Source: Streptomyces reniochalinae (GTDB taxonomy: Bacteria; Actinomycetota; Actinomycetes; Streptomycetales; Streptomycetaceae). From it: a DNA stretch of 64,000 nt. The stretch spans positions 186,001 through 250,000 of the forward strand of contig NZ_QOIM01000032.1 of the NCBI RefSeq assembly GCF_003323735.1. The letters are read 5' to 3'. Shown one piece after another: positions 55,615 to 64,000 of the stretch. The notes beneath the pieces are model-generated. The model did not search any database. It saw nothing but the letters and a program-made list of their open reading frames with translations, and was not told the DNA's origin. Position numbers and translations under genes: made by a program. Numbering within the stretch: the stretch's first letter is position 1; each line of letters starts with the position of its first letter.

Positions 55615-55771
55615 GCGGGGTGACTCCTGGGTGCGGGCGACGACGTGTGCGGTGTGGAGCGGCGAGGAGTGCGGAGCGGGTGCGAGGAGGAGGTGCTTCG
55701 CATGGTGCCACAGGTCACACCGGCACGGAACGTCCGGGTCCCCTTCGGCTCGTTCCCGCTTCCCAACACGG

Positions 55772-55808
55772 CTGCCCCGCACCCGGTTTCGCGGCGGGTG
55801 CGGGGCAG
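55772..55808 (-). terminator. terminator of trmI
   Basis: CTGCCCCGCACCCG (55772-55785) pairs perfectly with CGGGTGCGGGGCAG (55795-55808) across a nine-base loop, 58 bases past the trmI stop. Confidence 0.7.
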
Positions 55809-55866
55809 TGGGCGTGTCGTTCGGGGGCCCGTCGAGCCGGGCCGGTTGCGCTGAGAGACGCAGCCG

Positions 55867-56772
55867 CTAGGAGGCGCGGCCGCCTGACTGGCTGCCGGGT
55901 CCCGTGTAGTCCTCGCCGTAGGCGCCCTTTGCGGGGCGGCGGCGGCGCAGCGGGGGCTCGACGCCGTCGGCGAGGCGGCGGGCGGTCAGCAGGAAGCCGG
56001 TGTGGCCGATCATGCGGTGGTCGGGGCGGACGGCGAGGCCCTCGACGTGCCAGTTGCGGACCATGGTCTCCCATGCCTGCGGCTCGTTGAACGTCCCGAA
56101 CTCGCGGATCGACTCGACCATGCGGGCCATCTGTGTCGTGGTGGCGACGTAGGCGCACAGGATGCCGCCGGGCACCAGCGCCTTGGAGACGGCCTCCAGG
56201 CATTCCCAGGGGGCGAGCATGTCGAGGATGACGCGGTCGACGTCGGTGTCGGACAGGTTGTCCTGGAGGTCGCCGACGGTCAGGGTCCAGGCGGGGTGGG
56301 GGCTGCCGAAGTAGCGCTCCACGTTCTGCTGGGCGATGTCGGCGAAGTCGGCGCGGCGCTCGTAGGAGTGGAGCATGCCCTGGTCGCCGATGGCGCGGAG
56401 CAGGAAGGCGCTCAGGGAGCCGGAGCCGACGCCTGCCTCGACGACGCGTGCGCCAGGGAAGATGTCGGCCATGGCGAGCACCTGGCCGGCGTCCTTGGGG
56501 TAGACGACGGCGGCCCCCCGTGGCATGGACAGGACATAGTCGGGGAGCAGGGGACGCAGCGCGAGGTAGGCGACGTTTCCGGTGGTACGGACGACACTCC
56601 CCTCGGGCGCACCGATCAGCTCGTCGTGGGGGAAGGCTCCCTTGTGGGTGTGGAAGCTCTTCCCCTCTTCGAGGGTGATCGTGTAGTGGCGGCCCTTGGG
56701 GTCGGTGAGCTGGACCTGGTCCCCGACCTTGAAGGGCCCGCGACGGCGGGCGGCACCGGTCGGTTCGGACAT
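55867..56772 (-). CDS. trmI: tRNA (adenine-N1)-methyltransferase TrmI
   Basis: A 301-residue SAM-dependent enzyme making m1A58 in tRNAs. The N-terminal beta domain (FKVGDQVQLTDPKGRHYTITL) is followed by a Rossmann methyltransferase with motif I VVEAGVGSGSLSAFLLRAIG, motif IV DRVILDMLAPWECLEAV and ILCAYVATTTQM. The C-terminal RRRRPAKGAYGEDYTGPG is common in the actinobacterial orthologue, which usually lies just upstream of arc. The ATG at 56772 has only a weak ribosome site. Confidence 0.95.
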   Translation of the reverse strand: MSEPTGAARRRGPFKVGDQVQLTDPKGRHYTITLEEGKSFHTHKGAFPHDELIGAPEGSVVRTTGNVAYLALRPLLPDYVLSMPRGAAVVYPKDAGQVLAMADIFPGARVVEAGVGSGSLSAFLLRAIGDQGMLHSYERRADFADIAQQNVERYFGSPHPAWTLTVGDLQDNLSDTDVDRVILDMLAPWECLEAVSKALVPGGILCAYVATTTQMARMVESIREFGTFNEPQAWETMVRNWHVEGLAVRPDHRMIGHTGFLLTARRLADGVEPPLRRRRPAKGAYGEDYTGPGSQSGGRAS

Positions 56773-56955
56773 GCCGACAGCCTAGCCGGTCCCGGCGTGC
56801 CGCGGTGCGCTGGGCCGCCCGGGGCACGGGCCACCACCAGCCGCGGGACCCCGGCAGCCCGCCGGCGACCGGAACCCCCGGGCCGCCAGACCCCTCGCCC
56901 TGCCCGGTCTCGGGCACTGCGCCCCGGAGACCGGCCCCCCTCGGCCCGGCCGGGC

Positions 56956-58236
56956 TCAGGTACGGGCGCTCCGGCCGTCGGCGTGGTTGGACATGGCCGC
57001 GACGAACGCCCGCTCGACGTCCCCGGTGGACAGCACCCCGTAGATCTCACCGGTGTCCTCCACGACCAGGTACTCGGTCGCGGGGGTGGCACGCAGCCAC
57101 TCCAGCAGGTCCTCCCCCGCCAGCTCCGCCGGAACGCGCATGCCCTCCTTGAGGTCCTGCGCCAGCGTGCTGACGGCCACCCAGGGGCGCCGGTGCTCGG
57201 GAACGGAGGCGATGGCGGCCTCCCGTACGAGGGAGAGCGGGTCACCCTTGCCGTCGACGACGACCAGTGCGCGGGCCCCGGCGGAGTTGGCGCGGCGCAG
57301 GGCCTCGGACAGCGGGGTGTCGGTCTCGACGGGCACCGCTCGGCGGGTCAGCGTGCGGGCGCGCAGCTCGGGGAGGCGCTCGCGCAGCCGGGCCATCCGC
57401 AGGCTGTTGCCCGCGCCGGTCCAGATGATGGCCGCCAGGATCGCGGCGAGCAGCGCGTCGGTCAGGGAGTCCATACCGCTGACGCCGCCCCTGGCCAGCC
57501 CGCCCGCGTGGGTGGCCAGCGGAAGTCCGATCAGCACGGCCACGGCCAGCGCCCGGCCCACCCAGGCGGCGGCGACCGTGCCGGTCATGGGCTTGCCGCT
57601 GATCTTCCACACGATGGCGCGCAGCATCCGGCCGCCGTCCAGCGGCAGCCCCGGCAGCAGGTTGAAGACGGCCACGAGCAGGTTGGAGACCATCAGCCCG
57701 GCCAGCAGGACGCCGGGGACGGTGCCCGGCTCCACCGCGCGCATCGCGGCGTAGAAGACCCCGGCCAGCAGCAGCGAGAAGAGCGGCCCCACGAACGCGA
57801 GGACGAACTCACGCCCTGGCGTCTCCGACTCCTTCTCGATTTCGGAGACGCCTCCGAAGAACTGTAGCTGGATGCGGCGCACCGGCAGCTTGAAGCGGAG
57901 CGCGGCGACCGTGTGGGCGAGCTCGTGGACCAGCACCGAGGCGTAGAAGGCCACGGCGAAGAACAGCGCGATCAGATAGCGCAGAGCGCCCAGCTCGGGC
58001 AGGACCCGTTCGAGCTGGCCGCCGAAGACCCACGTGATGAGCGCGGCCACCAAAAACCACGAAGGCGCGACGTAGACCGGAACGCCGAAGGGGCGCCCCA
58101 TCAGGATGCCGCCGCCGGGCGGGTTTGGGCGGGCGGGTCTGCCGGGGGTCGGCTTGCGGGAGGACGGCCCACCATGGCCGTTCCCCTGGCCGGAGCCACC
58201 GGCCGCCGGCATCCCGTCGTTGTCCTCGTCCGCCAC
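56956..58236 (-). CDS. site-2 protease family zinc metalloprotease (M50) with CBS domains
   Basis: A 426-residue intramembrane protease. After a disordered 40-residue N-terminus, several helices carry HELAH (His104-Glu105...His108) and the third ligand region NLLPGLPLDGG. A pair of CBS domains forms the C-terminal ~140 residues (TPLSEALRRANSAGARALVV and YLVVEDTGEIYGVLSTGDV). It belongs to the SpoIVFB/Rv-type group. The start is GTG 58236, behind AGAGGGG. Substrate unknown. It diverges from the RecB-like nuclease gene. Confidence 0.92.
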   Translation of the reverse strand: MADEDNDGMPAAGGSGQGNGHGGPSSRKPTPGRPARPNPPGGGILMGRPFGVPVYVAPSWFLVAALITWVFGGQLERVLPELGALRYLIALFFAVAFYASVLVHELAHTVAALRFKLPVRRIQLQFFGGVSEIEKESETPGREFVLAFVGPLFSLLLAGVFYAAMRAVEPGTVPGVLLAGLMVSNLLVAVFNLLPGLPLDGGRMLRAIVWKISGKPMTGTVAAAWVGRALAVAVLIGLPLATHAGGLARGGVSGMDSLTDALLAAILAAIIWTGAGNSLRMARLRERLPELRARTLTRRAVPVETDTPLSEALRRANSAGARALVVVDGKGDPLSLVREAAIASVPEHRRPWVAVSTLAQDLKEGMRVPAELAGEDLLEWLRATPATEYLVVEDTGEIYGVLSTGDVERAFVAAMSNHADGRSART

Positions 58237-58373
58237 GGGTTCCCCTCTGCTGCTTCCCTCGCGTCCCGCCGCTCCGCCGCGCCGCCTGCCGGATCGGCCT
58301 GCCGTACGGTGCGAGGGGTCTGCCGTCGATGGTAAGTGTCCGCTGTCAGTGGTGGGCCTTAGGGTCTTATCCC

Positions 58374-59255
58374 ATGAAAACCCGCGCGGCCACACCGCCG
58401 ACCTCGCTGTCGCCCTCCCGGGCAGCGGACTTCATGCAGTGCCCGCTGCTCTACCGCTTCCGGGTGATCGACAAACTGCCGGAGAAACCCTCCGCCGCCG
58501 CCACCCGCGGCACGGTGGTCCACGCGGTGCTCGAAAGACTCTTCGACGCGCCTGCCGCCGAGCGCAGCGCGGGGCGCGCCCGGGGCCTGGTGGCCGGCGA
58601 GTGGGAGCGGCTGCTGGCCAAGCGGCCCGAGCTGGCGGAGCTGTTCGCCGAGGACGCCGAGGACGGCGCCCAACTGGCGCAGTGGCTGACGCAGGCCGAG
58701 GAGCTGGTCGAGCGGTGGTTCACCCTGGAGGATCCCACCCGGCTGGAGCCCGCCGAGCGGGAGCTGTTCGTGGAGGCCCGGCTGGAGTCGGGGCTGCGGC
58801 TGCGCGGCATCATCGACCGCGTCGATGTCGCACCGACGGGTGAGGTGCGCATCGTCGACTACAAGACGGGCAAGGCGCCACGGCCCGAGTACGCGGACGG
58901 GCCGCTGTTCCAGATGAAGTTCTACGCCCTGGTGCTGTGGCGACTGCGCGGCGTGCTGCCCCGGCGGCTGCAACTGGTCTTCCTCGGCAGCGGCGATGTG
59001 CTCACCTACGACCCGCAGGAGAGCGACCTGCGTGCCACGGAACGCAAGCTGCTTGCACTGTGGGACGCGATCAGCAGGGCGACGGAGACGGGTGACTGGC
59101 GGCCCAGGCCCGGCAAGCTGTGCGGCTGGTGCGACCACCAGGCGCACTGCCCCGAGTTCGGTGGCACTCCCCCGCCGTATCCGCTGACGATCCAGCCCCG
59201 GCTGCCGGAGCCGCGCTCGGCCGGGGAGGTGGCGGCCACAGAGGCGGGGGACTGA
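58374..59255 (+). CDS. RecB-family PD-(D/E)XK exonuclease with probable iron-sulfur cysteines
   Basis: A 293-residue single-domain nuclease. SPSRAADFMQCPLLYRF is the N-terminal RecB/AddB-like motif with the first cysteine. GTVVHAVLERLF, LRGIIDRVD and the catalytic IVDYKTGK follow. CGWCDHQAHC gives three more cysteines, the 4Fe-4S arrangement also seen in AddB and Cas4. No helicase or Cas gene is adjacent. It diverges from the M50 protease. Likely a DNA repair or processing nuclease; its partner is unknown. Confidence 0.88.
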   Translation: MKTRAATPPTSLSPSRAADFMQCPLLYRFRVIDKLPEKPSAAATRGTVVHAVLERLFDAPAAERSAGRARGLVAGEWERLLAKRPELAELFAEDAEDGAQLAQWLTQAEELVERWFTLEDPTRLEPAERELFVEARLESGLRLRGIIDRVDVAPTGEVRIVDYKTGKAPRPEYADGPLFQMKFYALVLWRLRGVLPRRLQLVFLGSGDVLTYDPQESDLRATERKLLALWDAISRATETGDWRPRPGKLCGWCDHQAHCPEFGGTPPPYPLTIQPRLPEPRSAGEVAATEAGD

Positions 59256-59319
59256 GCGGGTCGCCACGGCGGCTGGGTGAGAATGGGGCGATCGCTGCCG
59301 CCCCGCCGAAGGAGTTCCT

Positions 59320-59991
59320 GTGGCAATCCGCGTACTGCTGGTGGACGACCAGCCGCTGCTGCGCACCGGCTTCCGGATGATTCTGGAGGCCGAGCAGGAT
59401 CTGGCGGTGGTCGGTGAGGCGGGGGACGGCTTGCAGGCGCTGGACCAGGTGCGGGCGCTCCAGCCCGATGTGGTGCTGATGGACATCCGGATGCCGCGGA
59501 TGGACGGGGTGGAGGCCACCCGGCGGATCACCGGCCCGGCCAAGGAAGGACCGGCCAAGGTGCTGGTCCTCACGACGTTCGACCTGGACGAGTACGTGGT
59601 GGAGGCGCTGCGGGCCGGCGCGAGCGGGTTCCTGCTCAAGGACGCCCCTGCCGGGGAGCTGGTGCAGGCCATCCGGGTGGTGGCGGCGGGCGAGGCGATG
59701 CTGGCGCCGAGCATCACGCGGCGGCTGCTGGACAAGTACGCGGGCAAGCTGCCCTCGGGTGAGGAGCCGGTGCCTGACACCCTGCACCAGCTGACCGAGC
59801 GCGAGGTGGAGGTGTTGAAGCTGGTGGCGCGCGGGCTGTCGAACGCGGAGATCGCCGCGGACCTGTTCGTGAGCGAGACGACGGTCAAGACCCACGTCGG
59901 CCACGTGCTGACCAAGCTGGGGCTGCGTGACCGGGTGCAGGCGGCGGTGTACGCCTACGAGAGCGGCCTCGTCCGGCCGGGCTCCGCGTAG
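59320..59991 (+). CDS. NarL/LuxR-type response regulator
   Basis: A 223-residue two-component regulator. The receiver domain has phospho-acceptor Asp55 (VVLMDIRMP), the acidic pair Asp9-Asp10, the switch Thr in LVLTTFD and the Lys in FLLKDAP. The LuxR-type HTH at about 155-215 contains LTEREVEVLKLVARGLSNAE and SETTVKTHVGHVLTKL. GTG 59320 follows GGAGTT. No histidine kinase gene is adjacent in the window, so it is an orphan here. Confidence 0.95.
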   Translation: MAIRVLLVDDQPLLRTGFRMILEAEQDLAVVGEAGDGLQALDQVRALQPDVVLMDIRMPRMDGVEATRRITGPAKEGPAKVLVLTTFDLDEYVVEALRAGASGFLLKDAPAGELVQAIRVVAAGEAMLAPSITRRLLDKYAGKLPSGEEPVPDTLHQLTEREVEVLKLVARGLSNAEIAADLFVSETTVKTHVGHVLTKLGLRDRVQAAVYAYESGLVRPGSA

Positions 59992-60336
59992 CCGCTCGCG
60001 GCCGCCGGCGTGGGCCGGCGGCCGTTCAGCGGCCCGGTGTCTCCACGGGGAGCGGCTTCCGGCCCGGCGTCCACGCCGGAAGGCTCCCGGCCTGCCGTGA
60101 CGGCCGGCAGCCGTTCGCGGCCCGACATCCCGACCGACGGCCGTCGCCTCGTCGTTCGGGCGGCGGCCGTCGCCTTTCCCCTTGGCGGAGGCCGTCGTCC
60201 CTTCCCCTCCCGGCCACCCTTGCGCTGTCCCTGTCCTCGGTCCCGGTCCACGGCTCCGGCTCCGGAGCCGTGGACCGGGGGCGGGCCGAGACGGCGGGGC
60301 GAGGCTCGGGGGGGGGCGCGCCCTCGGGGTCAGCCG
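59992..60336. other. gene-free, palindrome-rich region
   Basis: About 345 bases between convergent genes. It contains several short inverted repeats built from CCGGC/GCCGG, three spaced copies of GGCCGTCG (near 60139, 60166 and 60192) and one very strong hairpin (listed). The open frames through it are compositional. Confidence 0.5.
60242..60279 (-). terminator. terminator of the peptide-binding lipoprotein gene
   Basis: CCCGGTCCACGGCTCCGG (60242-60259) is perfectly complementary to 60262-60279. Allowing for loop size, about 16 bp can pair. It lies 58 bases past the lipoprotein stop. Confidence 0.65.
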
Positions 60337-61929
60337 TCAGCCTTCCTCGCCGCGGCCCAGTTCCCAGAACTGGAGCACGGAGGAGGAGTTGAGGGCCCAT
60401 TCGACGCCGGTGATGTCGTCGCCCGACGCCAGGTACTGCTTGCCCTGCCACAGCGGCAGGACGGGCACGTCCTCGGCGACGATGTCCTGCGCGCGGCCGA
60501 AGGCCTCGGTGGTCGAGGTGCGTTCGGTCTGCCGGCGGGTCTGCGGGACGATCTTGTCGCGGATCTTCCGGTTGGTGTAGGGCGAGCCGAGGAAGTTGTC
60601 CTTCTCGAAGAAGGGCGCGACGAAATTGTCGGCGTCGGGGAAGTCCGGGTACCAGCCGTAGCCCCACACCTGGTATTTGCCGCTGGTGGCCGCGGGGCGG
60701 AACGTGCTCCACTCGACGCCCTTGGTCTTCACCTTGAAGAGGCCGCTGTCGTTGAGCTGCTTCTTGAGGGCGGCGAACTCCTTGGCGGTGGCGTCGCCGT
60801 AGTGGTCGGTGGTGTAGGTGAGGGTCAGCTCGACGGGCTTGTGGATGCCGGCGCCGTTCAGGATGCGCTCGGCCTTCTCCTTGTCGGGCTCCCCGTACTT
60901 GCTGAAGAACGAGTTGCGGTGCGCGGTCAGCCCGGCGGGCACGAGGCTGTAGAGGGCCTCGGTGCTGCGGTCGTAGGCGTCGCGCGTGATCTCCTTGCGG
61001 TCGACGAGCTGGGCCATGGCCTGGCGGACGGCCTTCTTGCCCGCGGTGTCGTCGTCGGTGTCGAAGGCGAGGTAGCGGATCTCCTGGCCGGGCTGTTCGA
61101 CCAGCTCGATTCCCTTGTTCTGGGCGCCTTCGAGCCGGTTGGCCTGGTCGGGCGAGATGGTGCGGCCCATGACGTCGATCTTGTCGGCCTTGAGCGCCTT
61201 CTCCATGGAGCGCGAGGTGTCGAAGAAACGCAGTTCGATCTTGCTGTTGTGCATCTCCAGGCCGCCGTTGTAGTGCGGGTTCTTGGTGAGCGAGGCGGAC
61301 TTGGCGTTGATGCGGTCGAGGGCGTACGGGCCGGAGCCGGTCAGTTCGGAGCCGCGGACCAGCGAGTCGGCCGGGTAGGTCTGGCTGTCGACGATGGCGG
61401 CCGCGGGCGTGGTCAGCTTGTACGGGAAAGTCGCGTCGGGGTTCTTCAGGTGGAAGACGACCTCGCGCTTGCCTCGCGCCTCGACGCGGTCGAGGTTGCT
61501 GAAGAGGACGGCGGGCCCGCCCTTGTGGTTGATGCGCTGGAGGCGCTGGAGGGAGAAGGCGACGTCCTTGGCGTCGAGCTCGTTCCCGTTGGAGAACGTC
61601 AGCCCCTTGCGCACGGTGCAGCGGTACTGCTCGTTCTGCGCGTCGGTGAAGCCGCACTGGGACGCGGCGTCCATCTCGGGCGAGGTGCCGGTGCGGGGCA
61701 GGCGCAGCAGCGTCTGGAAGGTGTTGCGCATGACGCTCCAGGCGGCGACGTCGTACGCGGCCGCGGGGTCGAACGGAGCGGGCGCGCCCTTGCCGGCCGC
61801 GAAGTGGTCCGTCGTCCCGACGACGATGGGTTCGCCGTCCGCGCTCCCGCCCTCTTCCGACCCGCATGCGGCGAGAGCGGGCGCGAGAAGCCCGACGAGC
61901 ACGGGCAGCACCAGAGTTTTACGGTTCAT
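60337..61929 (-). CDS. ABC transporter substrate-binding lipoprotein, family 5 (peptide/oligopeptide type)
   Basis: A 530-residue exported lipoprotein, with signal MNRKTLVLPVLVGLLAPALA and lipid-modified Cys22. The family 5 fold shows in RCTVRKGLTFSNGNELDAKDV, GSGPYALDRIN and YGWYPDFPDADNFVAPFF. It would bind peptides or similar solutes at the cell surface. No permease or ATPase genes lie next to it, so it must work with a transporter encoded elsewhere. The ATG at 61929 follows GAGGAGAT. A 10-bp inverted repeat lies about 120 bases upstream. Confidence 0.92.
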   Translation of the reverse strand: MNRKTLVLPVLVGLLAPALAACGSEEGGSADGEPIVVGTTDHFAAGKGAPAPFDPAAAYDVAAWSVMRNTFQTLLRLPRTGTSPEMDAASQCGFTDAQNEQYRCTVRKGLTFSNGNELDAKDVAFSLQRLQRINHKGGPAVLFSNLDRVEARGKREVVFHLKNPDATFPYKLTTPAAAIVDSQTYPADSLVRGSELTGSGPYALDRINAKSASLTKNPHYNGGLEMHNSKIELRFFDTSRSMEKALKADKIDVMGRTISPDQANRLEGAQNKGIELVEQPGQEIRYLAFDTDDDTAGKKAVRQAMAQLVDRKEITRDAYDRSTEALYSLVPAGLTAHRNSFFSKYGEPDKEKAERILNGAGIHKPVELTLTYTTDHYGDATAKEFAALKKQLNDSGLFKVKTKGVEWSTFRPAATSGKYQVWGYGWYPDFPDADNFVAPFFEKDNFLGSPYTNRKIRDKIVPQTRRQTERTSTTEAFGRAQDIVAEDVPVLPLWQGKQYLASGDDITGVEWALNSSSVLQFWELGRGEEG

Positions 61930-62334
61930 CGTCGACGATCTCCTCGCCCGGCCGGGGTTTGTTGCAGGGGGTGGAATGGCCGGTGCTCCGACATTAATCG
62001 TCCGCTCGGGTAATCCCTGAAGCCTTGGTCACCAGGGAGCTTTCACGGACAGGAACCACGGGCTTCCTGTCCGCTATCCGGACGTCGGAACGTATTTGGC
62101 GTCGCCCCACCAATGCGGACACAAGGGAAGGACATTTTCCCCACCAGCCACAGGAGCACCACAGGGGTGGCCGCCTGTCGAGAGGGGTGAACGTGACGAA
62201 GGTCACTGGACCAATCCGGGCACCGGACACCGTAATTCGCCCTTCTCCGACGGCTCACGGAATCCGCCGGCCGCCCGCCCCGGACGGGGTTTCCCGGAAC
62301 AGTGGCAATGCCGCTTCGGCGGAATGCCGGGCGT
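61930..62334. other. intergenic region upstream of the peptide-binding lipoprotein gene
   Basis: About 405 bases with lower GC content than the flanking genes. It contains the inverted repeat listed at 62046-62073 and GTGAC-gaag-GTCAC (62193-62206). No convincing gene was found on either strand. Confidence 0.5.
62046..62073. promoter_or_regulatory. inverted repeat upstream of the lipoprotein gene
   Basis: CGGACAGGAA (62046-62055) and TTCCTGTCCG (62064-62073) are perfectly complementary with an eight-base spacer. It may be an operator for the lipoprotein gene or a terminator for the HAD hydrolase gene. Confidence 0.4.
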
Positions 62335-63036
62335 TCAGCGAGCGACCATGATCAGGGAACGCAGCAATTCGAGATCGACTTCTTCGAGCGAACTCACAAT
62401 GGTGCGCCCCGACTTGGGCTCGATGGGCGCGATGGAGGGGACGGCCACGACCTGGCACCCCGCGGCCTCCCCCGCGGCGACGCCGGTGGCGGTGTCCTCG
62501 ACCACGGCGCACCGTGCCGGATCGGCGCCCAGCCTGCGCGCCGCGATCAGATAGGGGTCCGGGTGGGGCTTCGTCCGCACCAGTTCGTCCCCGGCGACGG
62601 TGAGGGCGAAGTTCTCCCGTCCGATCCAGGTCAGCATGCGGTCCACCACGGTGCGGTGGGAGGCCGAGACCAGGGCCGCGGGGATCCGGTGCGCGGCCAG
62701 CTCGGCCAGCAGTCTGCGCGCCCCGGGCATCAGTTCGACACCCTTGTCGAGACGCTCGGTGAACTTGGCGTTCAGCAGCACGCTGAGCTCGTCCACGGCG
62801 ATGTCCGCCGCCGTGGCCTCGATGAGGAAGCCGGCGCTGCGCGACATGGGGCCGCCGACCACGATCTGCCGCCACTCGTCCCGCAGCCGGTGTCCCAGCT
62901 CGGCGAAGACCTCTACCTCCGCGTCCCACCAGAAGTCCTCGGTGGCGACGAGCGTGCCGTCCATGTCCAGCAGCACGGCCTGCAAAGCGGGCTCTTCACC
63001 CGTAAGGGTGGTGACGGCGGGGGAAGTACCGGCCAT
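62335..63036 (-). CDS. HAD-superfamily hydrolase, phosphatase/phosphoglucomutase-like
   Basis: A 233-residue HAD subfamily IA protein. Nucleophile motif I is LLDMDGTLVATEDFW (Asp24, Asp26), motif II ALVSASHRTVV, then KPHPDPYLIAARRLGADPARC with the Lys and motif IV VVEDTATGVAAGEAAGC. An alpha-helical cap lies between motifs I and II. ATG 63036 follows GGAGGTG. The gene lies downstream of metH behind a terminator. Substrate not determined; sugar phosphates are typical. Confidence 0.92.
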   Translation of the reverse strand: MAGTSPAVTTLTGEEPALQAVLLDMDGTLVATEDFWWDAEVEVFAELGHRLRDEWRQIVVGGPMSRSAGFLIEATAADIAVDELSVLLNAKFTERLDKGVELMPGARRLLAELAAHRIPAALVSASHRTVVDRMLTWIGRENFALTVAGDELVRTKPHPDPYLIAARRLGADPARCAVVEDTATGVAAGEAAGCQVVAVPSIAPIEPKSGRTIVSSLEEVDLELLRSLIMVAR

Positions 63037-63062
63037 CCGCGAACACCTCCAAAGGGACGACA

Positions 63063-63108
63063 AGGCCGGTCGTCCCCTCTCTACCCGGTGGAAGGGGACG
63101 ACCGGCCT
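63063..63108 (-). terminator. terminator of metH
   Basis: AGGCCGGTCGTCCCC (63063-63077) pairs perfectly with GGGGACGACCGGCCT (63094-63108) across a 16-base loop, 33 bases past the metH stop. Confidence 0.75.
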
Positions 63109-63140
63109 GAACCGGACCGATCAGTCTACGACGTGCGTGC

Positions 63141-64000
63141 TCAGCGGGCGTTGAAGTACTTGGCCTCGGGGTGGTGCAGCACGATGGCATCGGTCGACTG
63201 TTCGGGGTGGAGCTGGAACTCCTCGGAGAGCTCGACGCCGATCCGCTCGGGGCGCAGCAGCTCGGCGATCTTGGCCCGGTCCTCCAGGTTGGGGCAGGCG
63301 CCGTAGCCCAGGGAGAAACGCGCTCCCCGGTACTTCAGGTCGAACATGCCCTGCATCTCGTTCGGGTCCTCGCCCGCGTAGCCGAGCTCGCTGCGGACCC
63401 GCGCGTGCCAGTACTCGGCCAGTGCCTCGGCCAGCTGGACCGAGAGTCCGTGCAGCTCCAGGTAGTCGCGGTAGGCGTTGTCCGCGAACAGCTCGGCGGT
63501 CTTCTCGCCGATCCGGGAGCCGACGGTGACGACCTGGAGGCCCACGACGTCCGTCTCGCCCGAGTCCTCGGGGCGGAAGAAGTCCGCCAGGCACAGCCGG
63601 CGGCCGCGCCGCTGGCGGGGGAAGGTGAAGCGGGTGCGCTCGTTGCCCTGCTCGTCGAGCAGGATCAGGTCGTCGCCCTTGGAGTAGCAGGGGAAGTAGC
63701 CGTAGACGACGGCCGCCTCCAGCAGGTTCTCCGTCTGCAACCGCTCCAGCCAGCCGCGCAGCCGCGGCCTGCCCTCGGCCTCCACCAGCTCCTCGTAGGA
63801 GGGCCCGTCGCCCTTGCGGGACTCCTTGAGCCCCCACTGGCCCTTGAAGAGCGCCCCCTCGTCGAGCCAGGAGGCGTAGTCGTGCTGGCCGATGCCCTTG
63901 ATGACGCGGGTGCCCCAGAACGGCGGGGTGGGCACGGGCGTGTCCACCGCCACGTCGGACCGGATGGAGCCGTCGTTCTCCTCCGGTTCGGGGATGTCGA
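63141..64000 (-). CDS. metH: methionine synthase, cobalamin-dependent (3' part, runs off window)
   Basis: Only the C-terminal ~285 residues are visible. They form the AdoMet-binding reactivation domain: TPPFWGTRVIKGI, VVYGYFPCYSKGDDLIL, CLADFFRPEDSGE, RFSLGYGACPNLEDRAKI and ELSEEFQLHPEQSTDAIVLH. The frame is open to the end of the window, and the protein should continue with B12-, folate- and homocysteine-binding domains. MetH methylates homocysteine using methyltetrahydrofolate. Confidence 0.95.
   Translation of the reverse strand, partial: DIPEPEENDGSIRSDVAVDTPVPTPPFWGTRVIKGIGQHDYASWLDEGALFKGQWGLKESRKGDGPSYEELVEAEGRPRLRGWLERLQTENLLEAAVVYGYFPCYSKGDDLILLDEQGNERTRFTFPRQRRGRRLCLADFFRPEDSGETDVVGLQVVTVGSRIGEKTAELFADNAYRDYLELHGLSVQLAEALAEYWHARVRSELGYAGEDPNEMQGMFDLKYRGARFSLGYGACPNLEDRAKIAELLRPERIGVELSEEFQLHPEQSTDAIVLHHPEAKYFNAR

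Noticed and set aside
59320..59991. Pairing of the NarL-type regulator with the histidine kinase at 7.1-8.1 kb
   Set aside because: The kinase has a classic HisKA domain, which normally partners OmpR-type regulators, and the genes are 51 kb apart.

Overview
This is a high-GC actinobacterial chromosome segment, almost certainly from Streptomyces or a close relative. The evidence is the very high GC content with strong third-position bias, frequent GTG starts, the complete Pup-proteasome locus, DUF2510 and SseB-like proteins, and the gene order pheT-pheS, sensor kinase, trmH-like, rplT, rpmI, infC. From memory, that order and the later glnA4-like, opu, tat, paf, prc, arc and metH blocks follow the S. 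coelicolor core region around SCO1590-SCO1657. No rRNA, tRNA, IS element, prophage or CRISPR array was recognised.

Layout. 0.2-3.1 kb: a 3-hydroxyacyl-CoA dehydrogenase and an MFS transporter. 3.1-11 kb: a translation block on the minus strand (infC-rpmI-rplT, an RNA methyltransferase, a PAS histidine kinase, pheS-pheT). 11-20.2 kb: DUF1844 protein, aquaporin, SseB-like protein, a mycosin-type protease coupled to a proline-rich membrane protein, a PLP racemase/aldolase-fold enzyme, a DUF2510 protein and a secreted HAD phosphatase. 20.3-27.1 kb: a glutamine-synthetase-like/ALDH/SDR operon divergent from a GntR regulator, followed by an APC permease and a C26 amidohydrolase. These fit a gamma-glutamylated ethanolamine (or related amine) catabolic module. 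27.2-33.7 kb: a BtuF-like receptor, an F420-type LLM oxidoreductase, a doubtful small-ORF islet, and a glycine betaine ABC transporter whose permease is fused to two tandem binding domains. 33.7-36.1 kb: a 5'-3' exonuclease and an iron-box-controlled siderophore-interacting protein, followed by two copies of a dispersed repeat.

36-56.8 kb is the protein-quality-control block, mostly on the minus strand: helY-type helicase, tatC-tatA, a small membrane protein, pafC-pafB, two FKBP isomerases, pafA, an inserted MFS/LacI pair, prcA-prcB, a decayed endonuclease VII gene, pup, dop and arc. TrmI follows. This encodes the whole pupylation cycle: Dop deamidates Pup, PafA ligates it, and Arc feeds PrcBA. 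56.9-64 kb holds a site-2 protease with CBS domains, a RecB-like nuclease, a NarL-type regulator, a peptide-type ABC binding lipoprotein, a HAD hydrolase and the 3' end of metH, which runs off the window.

Starts were chosen mainly by visible Shine-Dalgarno sequences and family knowledge. Many entries use starts downstream of the longest reading frame. Hairpins reported as terminators lack U tracts, as is usual in Streptomyces, so they are predictions only.
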